Positions 9,756 through 19,079 are shown, counted from the stretch's first letter. The stretch: 64,000 bases of DNA from Anaerocolumna sedimenticola (GCF_009931695.1 NZ_CP048000.1:3365501-3429500); one strand, 5' to 3'. Made by a program: numbers and translations. The notes: a model not told the origin generated them from the sequence alone.

Positions 9756-9870
9756 CTGACTTGACAATACAATCTTAAAGTTTGACACTTAAAAATCAAT
9801 GACAGATTTTATTCATAGATTATATGACTGACGGAAGTAGAATTAATTACATGAAGTATAACGAATATAA

Positions 9871-9913
9871 GCCGACCGTCTGGGCAAGAGCCTGGATGGC
9901 CGGCTCTTTTTTG
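9871..9913 (+). terminator. Rho-independent terminator of the importer operon
   Basis: AAGAGCC (9886-9892) pairs with GGCTCTT (9902-9908), followed by six T. Upstream GCCGACC and GGCC bases may extend the structure. The 64-bp repeat copy 2 starts immediately at its end. Confidence 0.8.
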
Positions 9914-9976
9914 TAGGGCTTTCTTTAATAAACCACCGGCTAGGCCGGTGGACCATAATGGTTTCTAGCGTTTTCA
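9913..9976. repeat. 64-bp palindromic repeat, copy 2
   Basis: It differs from copy 1 (1398-1461) at two positions only, outside both hairpins. It keeps CCACCGGC-TAG-GCCGGTGG and ACCATAATGGT. Again it abuts a terminator T tract and has the same orientation relative to transcription. Confidence 0.8.
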
Positions 9977-10011
9977 GTAAGAAAAACTTAATAAAATAGC
10001 AGTTGATTTTT

Positions 10012-10062
10012 TGATTCGCCAAATGTAGAATATATTCATGAACTGATTCGTCAAATGTAGAA
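10012..10062 (+). promoter_or_regulatory. Direct-repeat operator candidate upstream of the BlaI-type gene
   Basis: TGATTCGCCAAATGTAGAA at 10012-10030 and TGATTCGTCAAATGTAGAA at 10044-10062 differ at one base and are 32 bp apart (three helical turns). They end just before the RBS AGAGGTGA. BlaI/MecI repressors bind TACA/TGTA-containing sites in their own promoter, and each repeat has one TGTA. Autoregulation is inferred. Confidence 0.6.
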
Positions 10063-10073
10063 AGAGGTGAAAC

Positions 10074-10460
10074 ATGAATAAAATGATAAAAAGGCTGCCC
10101 GATTCGGAATTGGAAATCATGATGATAATATGGGAAGCGAAAGAGCCTGTAACCAGCGCTTTTGTCAGTGAAAAACTAAAATATAAAAAAGTATGGAAGA
10201 TTACTTCGGTACTTACATTTCTAGCACGTTTAGTGGATAAGGGTTTTCTATCAAGCACCAGAGAGGGTAAAGTTAATATCTATTCTCCCCTTATCGGTGA
10301 ACAGGAGTATTTAGAAAGTGAAAGCAAATCCATTCTGGAAAAATTATATGGCAATTCCCTGACTAATTTTGTTAACGCCCTTTATAACAGTAAAGCAATC
10401 AGTGAGGAAGATATAACAGAACTTCGCCAATTTATAGATAAAGCATCAAAGGGGGAATAA
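10074..10460 (+). CDS. BlaI/MecI/CopY-family transcriptional repressor
   Basis: 128 residues. A winged-helix domain (LPDSELEIMMIIWEAKEPVT, then VWKITSVLTFLARLVDKGFL) occupies residues 5-75 and a C-terminal dimerisation helix follows. Family repressors are inactivated by proteolysis triggered by a BlaR1-like M56 membrane peptidase, which is exactly the next gene, four bases away. RBS AGAGGTGA. The regulon is probably this operon, possibly linked to cell-wall stress. Confidence 0.92.
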   Translation: MNKMIKRLPDSELEIMMIIWEAKEPVTSAFVSEKLKYKKVWKITSVLTFLARLVDKGFLSSTREGKVNIYSPLIGEQEYLESESKSILEKLYGNSLTNFVNALYNSKAISEEDITELRQFIDKASKGE

Positions 10461-10463
10461 CAT

Positions 10464-12277
10464 ATGCTGACTGAAATTTTCCGAAACCTAATAAATGTGT
10501 CAATCACTACATCTATACTTATTGGAATACTAATACTTCTGCTTCCCTTGCTCCGTAAAAATTATACGGCGAAATGGAGGTATTGGGTATGGCTGGTAAT
10601 CGCTGTCAGATTATTGATTCCTTTGAATCTGCCGATACCTAAGCCGCCCATTGAGATATCCGTACCATCTCAAAACGTGGATATTAAAATACCATTACTT
10701 AAACCGGTAACCACTCCGGCACCCCATTATTTTACGGCGCCCCCGGCTGTGAAAGAACGTAATATAGAAAAATCAATATCTATTACAGAGATTTTAGTAA
10801 CCGTATGGCTGTTGGGAATAGTTCTTTTTATACTTTATTATATTGGCGGATATATAGTTTTTAGAAATTCTGTTAAACGGCTTATCAGGCCGGTTAAGGA
10901 CAACAGAGTTTTAGATTTGTTTAGCGGGATTAAAAAGGAATTAAAGGTTACAAAGAACGTCAGGTTATATTCCTGTAAAAAAGGAATCAGCCCCATGATG
11001 ACAGGATTTTTTAATCCTGTTATGATATTACCGGATTATGAGCTGGAAAATGATAGTTTGGGTTTAATATTAAAACATGAGTTGATTCACTATAAACGGA
11101 AAGATATTTGGTATAAAGGATTAGTATTATTAGCTAATGGAATCCACTGGTTTAATCCACTGGTCTATCTCATGAAAAACCAGTCTGAGAAAGACTTAGA
11201 AATGGTATGTGATTCCGAAGTAATAAAGGATAGGGATATTGCCTTTAAACGAAAGTATAGTGAAACTATTTTACTGGCAGTTCATCAGGGAAATATACAT
11301 AACACTGCATTTTCCACTTATATTCATGGAGGAAAAAAAACTATGAAGAAACGTTTTACAAACATATTTGACAAAGGAAAAAAGAAACCTGGTATTGCTG
11401 CATTATGCCTCATACTGGCAGCTGTCTGTCTGATAGGCGGTTTGGTAGCCTGGGAGCGTAAAGATAATATTCCGAAAGATTATAATAATACAGTTGATAC
11501 CTCTGATAACAGTGATAATGGGGCAAAAAAGGATAATCAGATTGTATATGGAGATAACGGTTTCGGGGCTTCTGATCAGGTGGAAAACTCAGGTTTGCCA
11601 GAAACATCAGACAGTATAAATGAAACTGATTCAACAGACTCTGAGGATGATACAGTTCCCCTTACTGTAACAGATAACGCCGGTTATAAGGGCAGTCATA
11701 ATACGGATGTTGATAACGCAGGTATTGTTGGTACGGACAACGCTGATACAAACACTACAAAAACAGATACCGATGCTACAGAAACTTCAGGTAATGAATT
11801 AAATTCTGACGATAATTCATCTGGATCCGATACTAGGGATGAGAATATATTCGGTAAGGGGGTCCTATTATTTATGAAAATAATCAATACGGCTTTGAGT
11901 TTGCTCTGCCCTCCAGCTGGAAAGGTTATAAGGTTTTTACAGATAAATGGGAAGGAATCGATTTTAATGAAACCCAGAAAGTTATGGAAACCGGTCCTGT
12001 TGTCACCATCAGACATCCCTTGTGGACTTCAAAAGAAACACGTCAGGATATTCCGATTATGGTATTTACTTTAAGCCAATGGGACGCAATGCAGCAGGAT
12101 AAATTCCATATCGGTGCAGCACCTATAAACCCGGAGGAGCTTGGACGTAATTCCAAATATGTATTTGCATTACCAGCCAGATATAACTTTGCATTTCCGG
12201 CTGGGTATGAAGAAGTAGAGAATATTATGGTAAATGCTCCATTAACTCCAACTGAGAATATAACTTCCAATAAGTAA
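10464..12277 (+). pseudogene. BlaR1-like M56 family membrane peptidase, frameshifted near the C-terminal domain
   Basis: The N-terminal 300 residues are a membrane peptidase M56 domain with the zinc motif HELIHYKRKD and Glu in EKDLEMVCDSEV. A membrane segment (GIAALCLILAAVCLIGG) near residue 315 is followed by a long Asp/Ser/Thr-rich linker. The frame then derails at the G run 11858-11862. Adding one G yields YENNQYGFEFALPSSWKGY and a continuous extracellular domain ending at 12277. As written, translation stops at 12074 with an unrelated tail. There is no penicillin-binding sensor domain, unlike classical BlaR1. It is either a frameshift mutation or a sequencing error. Confidence 0.85.
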
Positions 12278-12285
12278 ATAGTATA

Positions 12286-12335
12286 AAAGAGGTGCGGTAA
12301 AGTTTAAAATACATAACTTTGCCGCACCTCTTTTA
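12286..12335. terminator. Bidirectional terminator between convergent genes
   Basis: AAAAGAGGTGCGGTAAAGTT pairs with AACTTTGCCGCACCTCTTTT with one mismatch. T-rich flanks occur in both directions. It serves the M56 gene (+) and the AraC gene (-). Confidence 0.88.
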
Positions 12336-12390
12336 AAATACATGAATTCGCCTGTATAAAATGGTTATCGGGAACTTGGTTGAAAAATAA

Positions 12391-13329
12391 TTAATTGAAA
12401 CTTGCATGGGAATCATGGTTTTGTTTTCGATAAAATTCTTTAAATTCTGTGGGTGTGCATTTTTTAATCGATTTAAACACCCGGTTAAAAGTCGAAATAC
12501 TGGCAAAGCCGGACTGGAGAGCAACTTCTATTATTGGTAATTCTGGATTAAGCAGCAGGCTTTCAGCAGCTTTGATTCTTCTTAAGGTTAAATAATCATA
12601 AAAAGAAGTTGACGTCATTTGTTTAAACAATCTTGAAAAATGAAATTTGGAAAAGCCGGCTAACGAAGCAGCATTTTCTAACGTGATATTCTCCATATAA
12701 CTGCGGTCAATATAATCATAAATCATATTCATTTTTTCGATATATTCTTTTTGCTTATTAAGACCTGCCAGAGGTAAGATTGTATTAGTACCCATATGAT
12801 TACGCCCGATTAAAATAAACAACCGTATTATTAAATTATAAATAGAAGCTTCCCAAAGGGGAATAGCATTCATATATTCTTCTTTCGCCTGGATTAATAA
12901 TTCATAAGCTTCTTTATAAATTTCCGGTGAGTTTTCAGGAGTTATAAGATTGGGATGGGTTAGTACGGGGGTAATAACGGAAAATCCTTTCTGCTTACTC
13001 ATTAGTGTAAAATCAAATAGTATAATAATTCGGGAACCTTGTAATGGGGCGTAAAGTTCATGAAGGTCTCCCGGTGGGATAATTAAAATATCACCTTCCC
13101 GTAAGGTATAGTCAATTTTATTTATAATTGCGGTATAGGTATTTGATAAAGGCATTATGATTTCCACTGCGGAATGCCAATGGAGAGGAAAATTTTTATT
13201 AACCTGATTAACCCATAAAAGTACCGAGGAATTTTCGGAATAACCGACCTCTTCAAGAGTTCCGTTTACCTTACGTTCAAAGTCAGGAGCATATGCAGAA
13301 GTATTTTCTGCCAATTGTTTATCAGCCAT
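12391..13329 (-). CDS. AraC-family transcriptional regulator with cupin sensor domain
   Basis: 312 residues. Residues about 30-125 form a cupin-like ligand domain (LHWHSAVEIIMPL, REGDILIIPPGDLHEL). The last 100 residues hold two helix-turn-helix motifs (LENAASLAGFSKFHFSRLFK and IIEVALQSGFASISTFNRVF). The start at 13329 is decided by AGAGAGG correctly spaced upstream; the ATG at 13347 overlaps no RBS. It is divergent from the family 3 glycosidase gene, so it probably regulates that gene in response to a sugar. Confidence 0.93.
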   Translation of the reverse strand: MADKQLAENTSAYAPDFERKVNGTLEEVGYSENSSVLLWVNQVNKNFPLHWHSAVEIIMPLSNTYTAIINKIDYTLREGDILIIPPGDLHELYAPLQGSRIIILFDFTLMSKQKGFSVITPVLTHPNLITPENSPEIYKEAYELLIQAKEEYMNAIPLWEASIYNLIIRLFILIGRNHMGTNTILPLAGLNKQKEYIEKMNMIYDYIDRSYMENITLENAASLAGFSKFHFSRLFKQMTSTSFYDYLTLRRIKAAESLLLNPELPIIEVALQSGFASISTFNRVFKSIKKCTPTEFKEFYRKQNHDSHASFN

Positions 13330-13651
13330 AATATCCTCTCTAATCATCTTATTTTAGGGTATTTCATAACCTATAGAATTTTCTGTATATCCTGCACAAT
13401 CATATATTGCTAAAATATGAGATTGATTTACTAATGGGTATGCACAATAATATGTTATAAACAGGGACATATATTTTAAGTCCAATGGGATAATGTAAGT
13501 AATTTAATCATATTTTATTATAGGATGTACGGAAAGTAAATAGATTTTGTAAAATAAGAGAGTATTATAACTTAGCAATTACTGAATGCCGCGTAGCAAT
13601 AATTGATAAGAGTTATTAAATTTTTTATATTATAATAACATCATAAGTTAT
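13330..13651. other. Divergent promoter region between AraC gene and glycosidase gene
   Basis: About 320 AT-rich bases without a gene. They must hold the promoters of the AraC-type gene (-) and the glycosidase (+). I see no confident -35/-10 pair or clear operator. The 150-bp palindromic element occupies the remainder up to the glycosidase RBS. Confidence 0.5.
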
Positions 13652-13825
13652 AGAATTGGACAATAGGTAATTGTGAAACTATATCGTTTTCTGAATATAC
13701 CATACAATTAATACGAATTTCATAGCTTCAGTTGCCTTTAGGGCAAGATTCAGCTCTGAAATTGTATTAATTGCATGGCATAGAAATACAATATTCTGGT
13801 TTCGCAATTACCTAGAATTGGACAA
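13652..13825. mobile_element. 150-bp palindromic element (MITE-like), copy A with 12-bp flanking duplication
   Basis: The element spans 13664-13813 (150 bp). Its terminal inverted repeats read TAGGTAATTGTGAAAC and GTTTCGCAATTACCT. A long inner stem pairs CCATACAATTAATACGAATT with its mirror near 13776, and a small central stem TTGCC-TTTA-GGGCAA tops it. Both sides carry AGAATTGGACAA (13652-13663 and 13814-13825), a probable target-site duplication. It lies 24 bp before the glycosidase start. No ORF is inside, so mobility would need a transposase in trans. Confidence 0.8.
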
Positions 13826-13848
13826 AAAAGCGAGGAGGAACTTACAAA

Positions 13849-16014
13849 ATGGAATCTAATAAGTACTTGGATGAATCTTTATCTTTTGAAGAAAGAGCTG
13901 CTGCATTGGTATCTGAAATGACACTGGAAGAAAAGGTTTATCAGACATTACACGGATCAGCCGAAATTAAGCGTCTGGGAGTAAAAGCTTATAATTACTG
14001 GAATGAAGCACTTCACGGCGTAGCCAGGGCAGGTGTTGCAACGGTATTTCCACAGGCAATTGGTTTGGCTGCAACTTTCGACGATGAATTTATAGGGAAA
14101 GTGGCAGACTGTATCTCCACGGAAGGACGTGCTAAATTCAATATGCAGCAGAAATACGGGGATACGGATATCTACAAAGGACTGACATTCTGGTCTCCTA
14201 ATGTAAACATTTTCCGCGACCCCAGATGGGGCAGAGGCCATGAAACATACGGGGAAGACCCTTACCTGACTTCCCGTCTCGGAGTCAGCTTTATTAAAGG
14301 CTTACAGGGAAATGATAAAAAGTATATGAAAGCGGCAGCCTGTGCAAAACATTTTGCAGTTCACTCCGGACCGGAAGATCTTCGCCACAGTTTTGATGCA
14401 AAGGTTTCTAAGAAAGATTTAAATGAAACTTACCTGCCGGCGTTTAAAGCATGTGTACAGGAGGGAAAGGTAGAGGCAGTTATGGGAGCTTATAACCGCA
14501 CAAACGGTGAACCCTGCTGCGGAAGTAAAACCCTGCTTAAAGATACCCTTCGTGATAAATGGGGTTTTAAGGGACATGTTACTTCAGATTGCTGGGCGAT
14601 TAAGGATTTCCACGAACATCACATGGTTACGTCTACACCTGTAGAATCTGTTGCTTTAGCTATGAATAATGGCTGTGATCTAAACTGCGGTAATATGTTC
14701 GTACATTTATTACAGGCAGTAAGAGATGGTTTAGTGGAAGAAGAGACTATAACACAGGCAGTTACAAGATTATTTACCACCAGAATGAAACTTGGACTAT
14801 TTGAGACTCCTGAGAAAGTACCTTACAATACTATTAACTATGATGTAGTGGACAGTAAGGAGCATAAAGCGTTAAATATTGAAGCTGTTAAAAAATCCAT
14901 AGTATTATTAAAGAATGAAAACGGGCTTCTGCCGTTAAATAAGAACAAATTAAAAACGGTTGGTGTGATAGGACCGAATGCGGATAACCGGAAAGCGTTA
15001 ATCGGTAATTATGAAGGAACTGCATCGGAATATATAACCGTATTAGAAGGAATCAGAGAGTATCTGGGTGAGGATGTTACCATCCGCTACTCCGAAGGAT
15101 GCCATTTGTTTAAAGATAAAGTCCAGGGTCTTTCCAGAACCAATGACCGTGTTGCTGAAGTCAGGGCTGTTGCCGATGCTTCTGATGTTATCATAGCATG
15201 TTTGGGTCTTGATTCCGGTTTAGAAGGAGAAGAGGGAGATGAGGGTAATGAATTCGCCAGCGGTGATAAGCCGAATCTGAAACTCCCCGGATTACAGGAG
15301 GATATCTTAAAAGTTCTTTATGAGAGTGGTAAACCGGTTATATTAGTATTACTTTCCGGCAGTGCATTGGCAGTAACCTGGGCAGACGAGCACATTCCTG
15401 CTATTATACAGGCTTGGTATCCGGGTGCACAGGGAGGCCGAGGTATCGCTCAGGTGTTATTTGGTGAATATTCACCGGAGGGCAAGTTACCGGTAACTTT
15501 CTACCGTACCACCGAAGAACTCCCGAAATTTACGGATTATAATATGGCAGGACGCACCTATCGTTACATGAATCAGGAGGCCTTATATCCGTTTGGATAT
15601 GGATTAAGTTATACTGATTTTACCCTGGGCGGGGCCGGTATCAGCCAGGATACGATAGCAGCGGGTGGAAATGTGGCCTGCAGTGTTAAGTTAAAGAACA
15701 CCGGAAAAATGGACGGTGCAGAAACCGTTCAGGTTTATGTAAAAGCACTGGATGTGGAGGGTGCACCAAATCATCAATTAAAAGGAATTAAAAAAGTATT
15801 CTTAAAAGCAGGAGAAGAGATGGAAGTTCAAGTTATTCTTCCGGCAGAAGCGTTTGCTTTATTTGATGAAGAGGGGAAACTGGTATTAAACGCAGGCAGT
15901 TATGAAGTTTATATCGGAACTTCCCAACCGGATAAGAGAAGCATTTTCTTAACCGGTAAACAACCAGGCATTTTTACGGTAAACTGTAAAGAAACATCTG
16001 TAATTGAATCATAA
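13849..16014 (+). CDS. Glycoside hydrolase family 3, beta-xylosidase/beta-glucosidase
   Basis: 721 residues, lacking a signal peptide and therefore cytoplasmic. The N-terminal TIM barrel has YNYWNEALHGVARAG and the nucleophile Asp247 in VTSDCWAI. The alpha/beta sandwich domain follows (VIGPNADNRKALIGNYEG), with the acid/base region around GLEGEEGDEGNEF. A fibronectin III-like domain ends the protein (NTGKMDGAETVQVYV). The motif set is closest to family 3 beta-xylosidases. RBS GAGGAGG. It likely hydrolyses xylo- or cello-oligosaccharides taken up by the cell and is probably controlled by the divergent AraC regulator. Confidence 0.92.
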   Translation: MESNKYLDESLSFEERAAALVSEMTLEEKVYQTLHGSAEIKRLGVKAYNYWNEALHGVARAGVATVFPQAIGLAATFDDEFIGKVADCISTEGRAKFNMQQKYGDTDIYKGLTFWSPNVNIFRDPRWGRGHETYGEDPYLTSRLGVSFIKGLQGNDKKYMKAAACAKHFAVHSGPEDLRHSFDAKVSKKDLNETYLPAFKACVQEGKVEAVMGAYNRTNGEPCCGSKTLLKDTLRDKWGFKGHVTSDCWAIKDFHEHHMVTSTPVESVALAMNNGCDLNCGNMFVHLLQAVRDGLVEEETITQAVTRLFTTRMKLGLFETPEKVPYNTINYDVVDSKEHKALNIEAVKKSIVLLKNENGLLPLNKNKLKTVGVIGPNADNRKALIGNYEGTASEYITVLEGIREYLGEDVTIRYSEGCHLFKDKVQGLSRTNDRVAEVRAVADASDVIIACLGLDSGLEGEEGDEGNEFASGDKPNLKLPGLQEDILKVLYESGKPVILVLLSGSALAVTWADEHIPAIIQAWYPGAQGGRGIAQVLFGEYSPEGKLPVTFYRTTEELPKFTDYNMAGRTYRYMNQEALYPFGYGLSYTDFTLGGAGISQDTIAAGGNVACSVKLKNTGKMDGAETVQVYVKALDVEGAPNHQLKGIKKVFLKAGEEMEVQVILPAEAFALFDEEGKLVLNAGSYEVYIGTSQPDKRSIFLTGKQPGIFTVNCKETSVIES

Positions 16015-16024
16015 TTAGCGGGCA

Positions 16025-16077
16025 GGGGCTGTTGTAAAAGAATGAATTTAAAGATTCTGATAGTTACAACAACCCCT
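16025..16077 (+). terminator. Rho-independent terminator after the glycosidase gene
   Basis: GGGGCTGTTGTAA pairs with TTACAACAACCCC with one mismatch, over a 27-base loop, followed by a T-rich stretch. Confidence 0.7.
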
Positions 16078-16345
16078 CTATTTAATTCGTAACAGTTTAT
16101 TGTTGTAAAATTCTTTATAAATATCCATACTCCTTGTATAATTACTAAATTAAGTTAAAATAACTAGTCTAAATAGATTAGTTACAATTGCATTATTCCA
16201 TGTTATACTGATTTTATATAATAATGTAAGTATTTTGATATGTATTATATTCCACCTGCAGCATAAGGAGATTGTACATAATTATTGCATATGATATAAA
16301 TGAAATAGATACATATTGGATAATGCAGATGTAAAGGGGAAGTCT

Positions 16346-16615
16346 ATGGAAAAATATTATAATGTCATGGAGACATTAGTAGAAGAGAAGTTAGGCGAAA
16401 TCTGGGATACATTAGATTGCTGCAAATGCGAAAAATGCCGTAATGACATCATTGCGTGTACGTTAAATCAAATGACTCCTAAATATGTTGTAACAAAAGA
16501 AGGGGAGCTGTTTGCACGTTTATGTATTTTATCTGCAGAACATGAATTTGAGATTGTAAAAGCGATTGCCACATCAGTTAGAATTGTTACGGAGCATCCG
16601 AAACATTACATATAA
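16346..16615 (+). CDS. ComFB-family protein
   Basis: 89 residues, PF10719 type: MEKYYNVMETLVEEKLGEI, then a Cys cluster CCKCEKC and LPPKYV-like LNQMTPKYVV. B. subtilis ComFB lies in the comF operon with unknown role; cyanobacterial relatives have been reported to bind cyclic dinucleotides. Start ATG 16346 follows AAAGGGGA with five-base spacing; an earlier ATG (16316 region) lacks an RBS. Here it is not near comF genes. A link to the type IV pilus operon is possible only by analogy. Confidence 0.8.
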   Translation: MEKYYNVMETLVEEKLGEIWDTLDCCKCEKCRNDIIACTLNQMTPKYVVTKEGELFARLCILSAEHEFEIVKAIATSVRIVTEHPKHYI

Positions 16616-16709
16616 TGTTACTGATTCATTTATTTCGGGAACAATATATTTATGGGTTTTAAACGCAATATGTAGAAATATGAATATTTTATGTTAGGAG
16701 GTTATCCCT

Positions 16710-17273
16710 ATGTGCGGCCGTTATTATGTGGATGATGAAACATCGAGGGAAATACGTAAGATACTGGAGCAATTAGATGCTAAATATGAGAATAATAAAA
16801 GAAAATCCGGAGAAATATTTCCTACTGACACCGCACCGATTCTGGCGGCATATGGGAAGAACATTGAACCGGAATTATCGGTATGGGGATTTCCTAATTA
16901 TTATAAGAAAGGTGTATTAATTAATGCCAGGGCTGAATCAGTACTGGATAAAAAGACCTTTCGCGAAAGTGTTTTTAGCAGAAGATGCGTCATCCCATCC
17001 AGTGGTTTTTATGAGTGGGACAGAAATAAGAAAAAGTTCCTTTTTAAAAGAGAAGAATCAGAAACTCTTTATATGGCAGGCCTTTATAATTTTTTTAATG
17101 AGGAATGCCGTTTTGTTATATTAACAACACAGGCGAATCAATCCATGAATGATATTCATGACCGTATGCCGGTTGTTCTTGAAAAAGAAGAAATAGAGCA
17201 ATGGATAATGGACAATAATAGTACAAGCAGGATTTTAAATCAAGTTCCGCCCGTTCTGGCGCGGATTTCTTAA
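16710..17273 (+). CDS. SRAP domain protein (YedK/HMCES), abasic-site DNA-protein crosslinker
   Basis: 187 residues starting MCGRYYVDDE. Cys2, exposed after Met removal, forms the thiazolidine link to abasic sites in single-stranded DNA. Also present are the conserved NARAES, SRRCVIPSSGFYEW and HDRMPVVL motifs. The RBS TTAGGAGG is six bases upstream. It lies 74 bp before the DNA polymerase IV gene, which fits a DNA-damage tolerance pair. Confidence 0.95.
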   Translation: MCGRYYVDDETSREIRKILEQLDAKYENNKRKSGEIFPTDTAPILAAYGKNIEPELSVWGFPNYYKKGVLINARAESVLDKKTFRESVFSRRCVIPSSGFYEWDRNKKKFLFKREESETLYMAGLYNFFNEECRFVILTTQANQSMNDIHDRMPVVLEKEEIEQWIMDNNSTSRILNQVPPVLARIS

Positions 17274-17286
17274 CCATAAATTTCTA

Positions 17287-17316
17287 TTGATGATCGAACA
17301 TACATTCTGGTATAAT
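17287..17316 (+). promoter_or_regulatory. SOS-like promoter of the polymerase IV gene with LexA-box candidate
   Basis: TTGATG (17287-17292) and TATAAT (17311-17316) are 18 bases apart. Between them CGAACATACATTC (17295-17307) resembles the Firmicute LexA box CGAAC-N4-GTTCG with one good half-site. A repressor bound there would block the promoter. Confidence 0.6.
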
Positions 17317-17347
17317 GCATATAATGTATTAGAAGGAGAACATATGT

Positions 17348-18603
17348 ATGGAACCGATTATTTTTCATATTGATGTAAATTCAGCATTTTTAAGTTGGGA
17401 AGCAGTTTACCGGATTAAAATTCTGGGGGAAAGAACCGATTTACGAGAGATACCATCGGCAGTCGGTGGAGATGTTAAGAAAAGGCACGGTATTATTTTA
17501 GCCAAATCACAACCTGCCAAAAAGTATAATATACAGACAGGAGAAAGTGTCAGCGAGGCCGCAAAAAAATGTCCGGATTTGGTATTAGTTCCGCCCATTA
17601 TGATTTATATGAAAGCTGTTCAAAAGCATTTATGGATATATTAAGGGAATATGCACCCTGTGTGGAACAGTACAGTATTGATGAGGCATACTGTGACATG
17701 ACCGGAACAGGTTATCTTTATGAATCTCCGCTTAAAATTGCCCACATTATCAAAGACCGTATTTATGAAGAACTGGGTTTTACGGTGAATATCGGCATAT
17801 CTTCTAATAAATTATTAGCCAAGATGGCTTCAGATCTAAAAAAACCCAATATGGTTCATACCTTATATCCCTGGGAAATAAAAGAAAAAATGTGGAAATT
17901 ACCGGTTTCTGATCTTTTTTATGTAGGAAGGGCTACTACTAAAAAACTGCATACTCTTGGCATACACACGATTGGGGAATTGGCGGTTACAGATATCAAT
18001 ATCTTACGGTCACATTTTAAAAAATATGGGGAATTGATCCATGATTTTGCCAATGGATTGGATACTGCCTTTGTAACGGATGAAAAACCGGCGAATAAGG
18101 GGTACGGCAATTCAACTACCACACCTTTTGATGTGGATAATGAGTTTTCTGCTAAGATGGTTTTACTTGCCCTGGCTGAAACCGTCAGTACAAGACTGAG
18201 GAACGACCACGTGATGGCCTCTGTTGTGGCGATTCATATTGTGGACTTTGAATTTCACCATGTTTCCCATCAATTAACTTTATTTACGGCAACAAACATA
18301 ACCAATGAAATATATAAGGCGGCGTGCAGGTTATTTGATGAGTTATGGGACGGTATTCCGGTCAGACATCTGGGAATCCACACCAGCAGGATTACAGAGG
18401 ATTATGGAGTACGACAGTTAAATTTATTTGATCTTTATCAGCCATATGAAAAATTAGCTAAGCTGGATAAAGCGATAGATCATATAAGAAACCGGTATGG
18501 TATTGACGCAGTGAAACGGGCATCTTTTATTAAGAGTCCCATTTACCACATGAGCGGCGGGGTATCTCCGGAAAAAAGAAAACCAAAAGATTTTAAAAAA
18601 TAA
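17348..18603 (+). pseudogene. dinB: DNA polymerase IV (Y family), frameshifted
   Basis: Frame 1 (17348-17644) gives the N-terminus with catalytic Asp in IFHIDVNSAFLSWEA and runs to CPDLVLVPP. The following frame gives HYDLYESCSKAF, the second catalytic motif YSIDEAY, the helix-hairpin region and the little-finger domain. One missing C at the C run 17594-17596 explains the break; restoring it gives 418 residues, the usual length. RBS AAGGAG. The enzyme would copy past lesions with low fidelity. As written the product is truncated at 98 residues and inactive unless the base is a sequencing error. Confidence 0.88.
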
Positions 18604-18628
18604 GACGCTTAAACAAGCGTCTTATTTC
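18599..18628 (+). terminator. Rho-independent terminator after dinB
   Basis: AATAAGACGCTT pairs perfectly with AAGCGTCTTATT over the loop AAAC, followed by TTCT. It overlaps the dinB stop codon. Confidence 0.85.
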
Positions 18629-18696
18629 TATGAATAAAGTAATATTCAATTTATACAGGTCGGAGTGGGTTATGCCCCTTCCTGAATCTATAATTA

Positions 18697-18960
18697 TTAA
18701 GCAATAGAATTAACAGCTTTGCTTAAACGGGATACTTTTCTAGATGCAGTATTCTTATGATAAACGCCTTTAGAAGTAGCTTTATCAATTTCAGAAATTG
18801 CAGTGATTAAGCTTGCTTTAGCAAGTTCTTTGTCGCTGGCAGCCACAGCAGCATCAACTTTCTTTATAACAGTCTTAACCTTAGATTTAATCGCCTTATT
18901 TCTTAAAGCCTTAGTTTCGTTAACTAAGATTCTTTTCTTAGCAGATTTAATGTTAGCCAA
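18697..18960 (-). CDS. rpsT: Small ribosomal subunit protein bS20
   Basis: 87 residues: ANIKSAKKRILVNETKALRN at the N-terminus, very Lys/Ala-rich helices, ending SRLSKAVNSIA. The start is a TTG at 18960, set by GGAGGTG seven bases before it and by the family N-terminus (M)ANIKSAKKR; the ATG at 18975 overlaps the RBS. It binds 16S rRNA early in 30S assembly. It faces away from gpr, as in many Firmicutes. Confidence 0.97.
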   Translation of the reverse strand: MANIKSAKKRILVNETKALRNKAIKSKVKTVIKKVDAAVAASDKELAKASLITAISEIDKATSKGVYHKNTASRKVSRLSKAVNSIA

Positions 18961-19050
18961 ATCGTACACCTCCAAAATGTTCTATTTTTAATTGAATTAT
19001 TTGTTTCATTAAATCCGGACACGGACGTTCTAATGCAAACATACTATTAT

Positions 19051-19079
19051 ATAGTAGTATAAAGCCATAATTCTGTCAA
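19051..19079 (-). promoter_or_regulatory. Promoter of rpsT
   Basis: On the minus strand TTGACA (19079-19074) and TACTAT (19056-19051) are 17 bases apart, about 90 bases before the rpsT start. Confidence 0.75.

Noticed and set aside
10464..12074. The 536-residue product of the M56 gene as written
   Set aside because: Its last 70 residues are out of frame; the other frame carries a coherent domain up to 12277.
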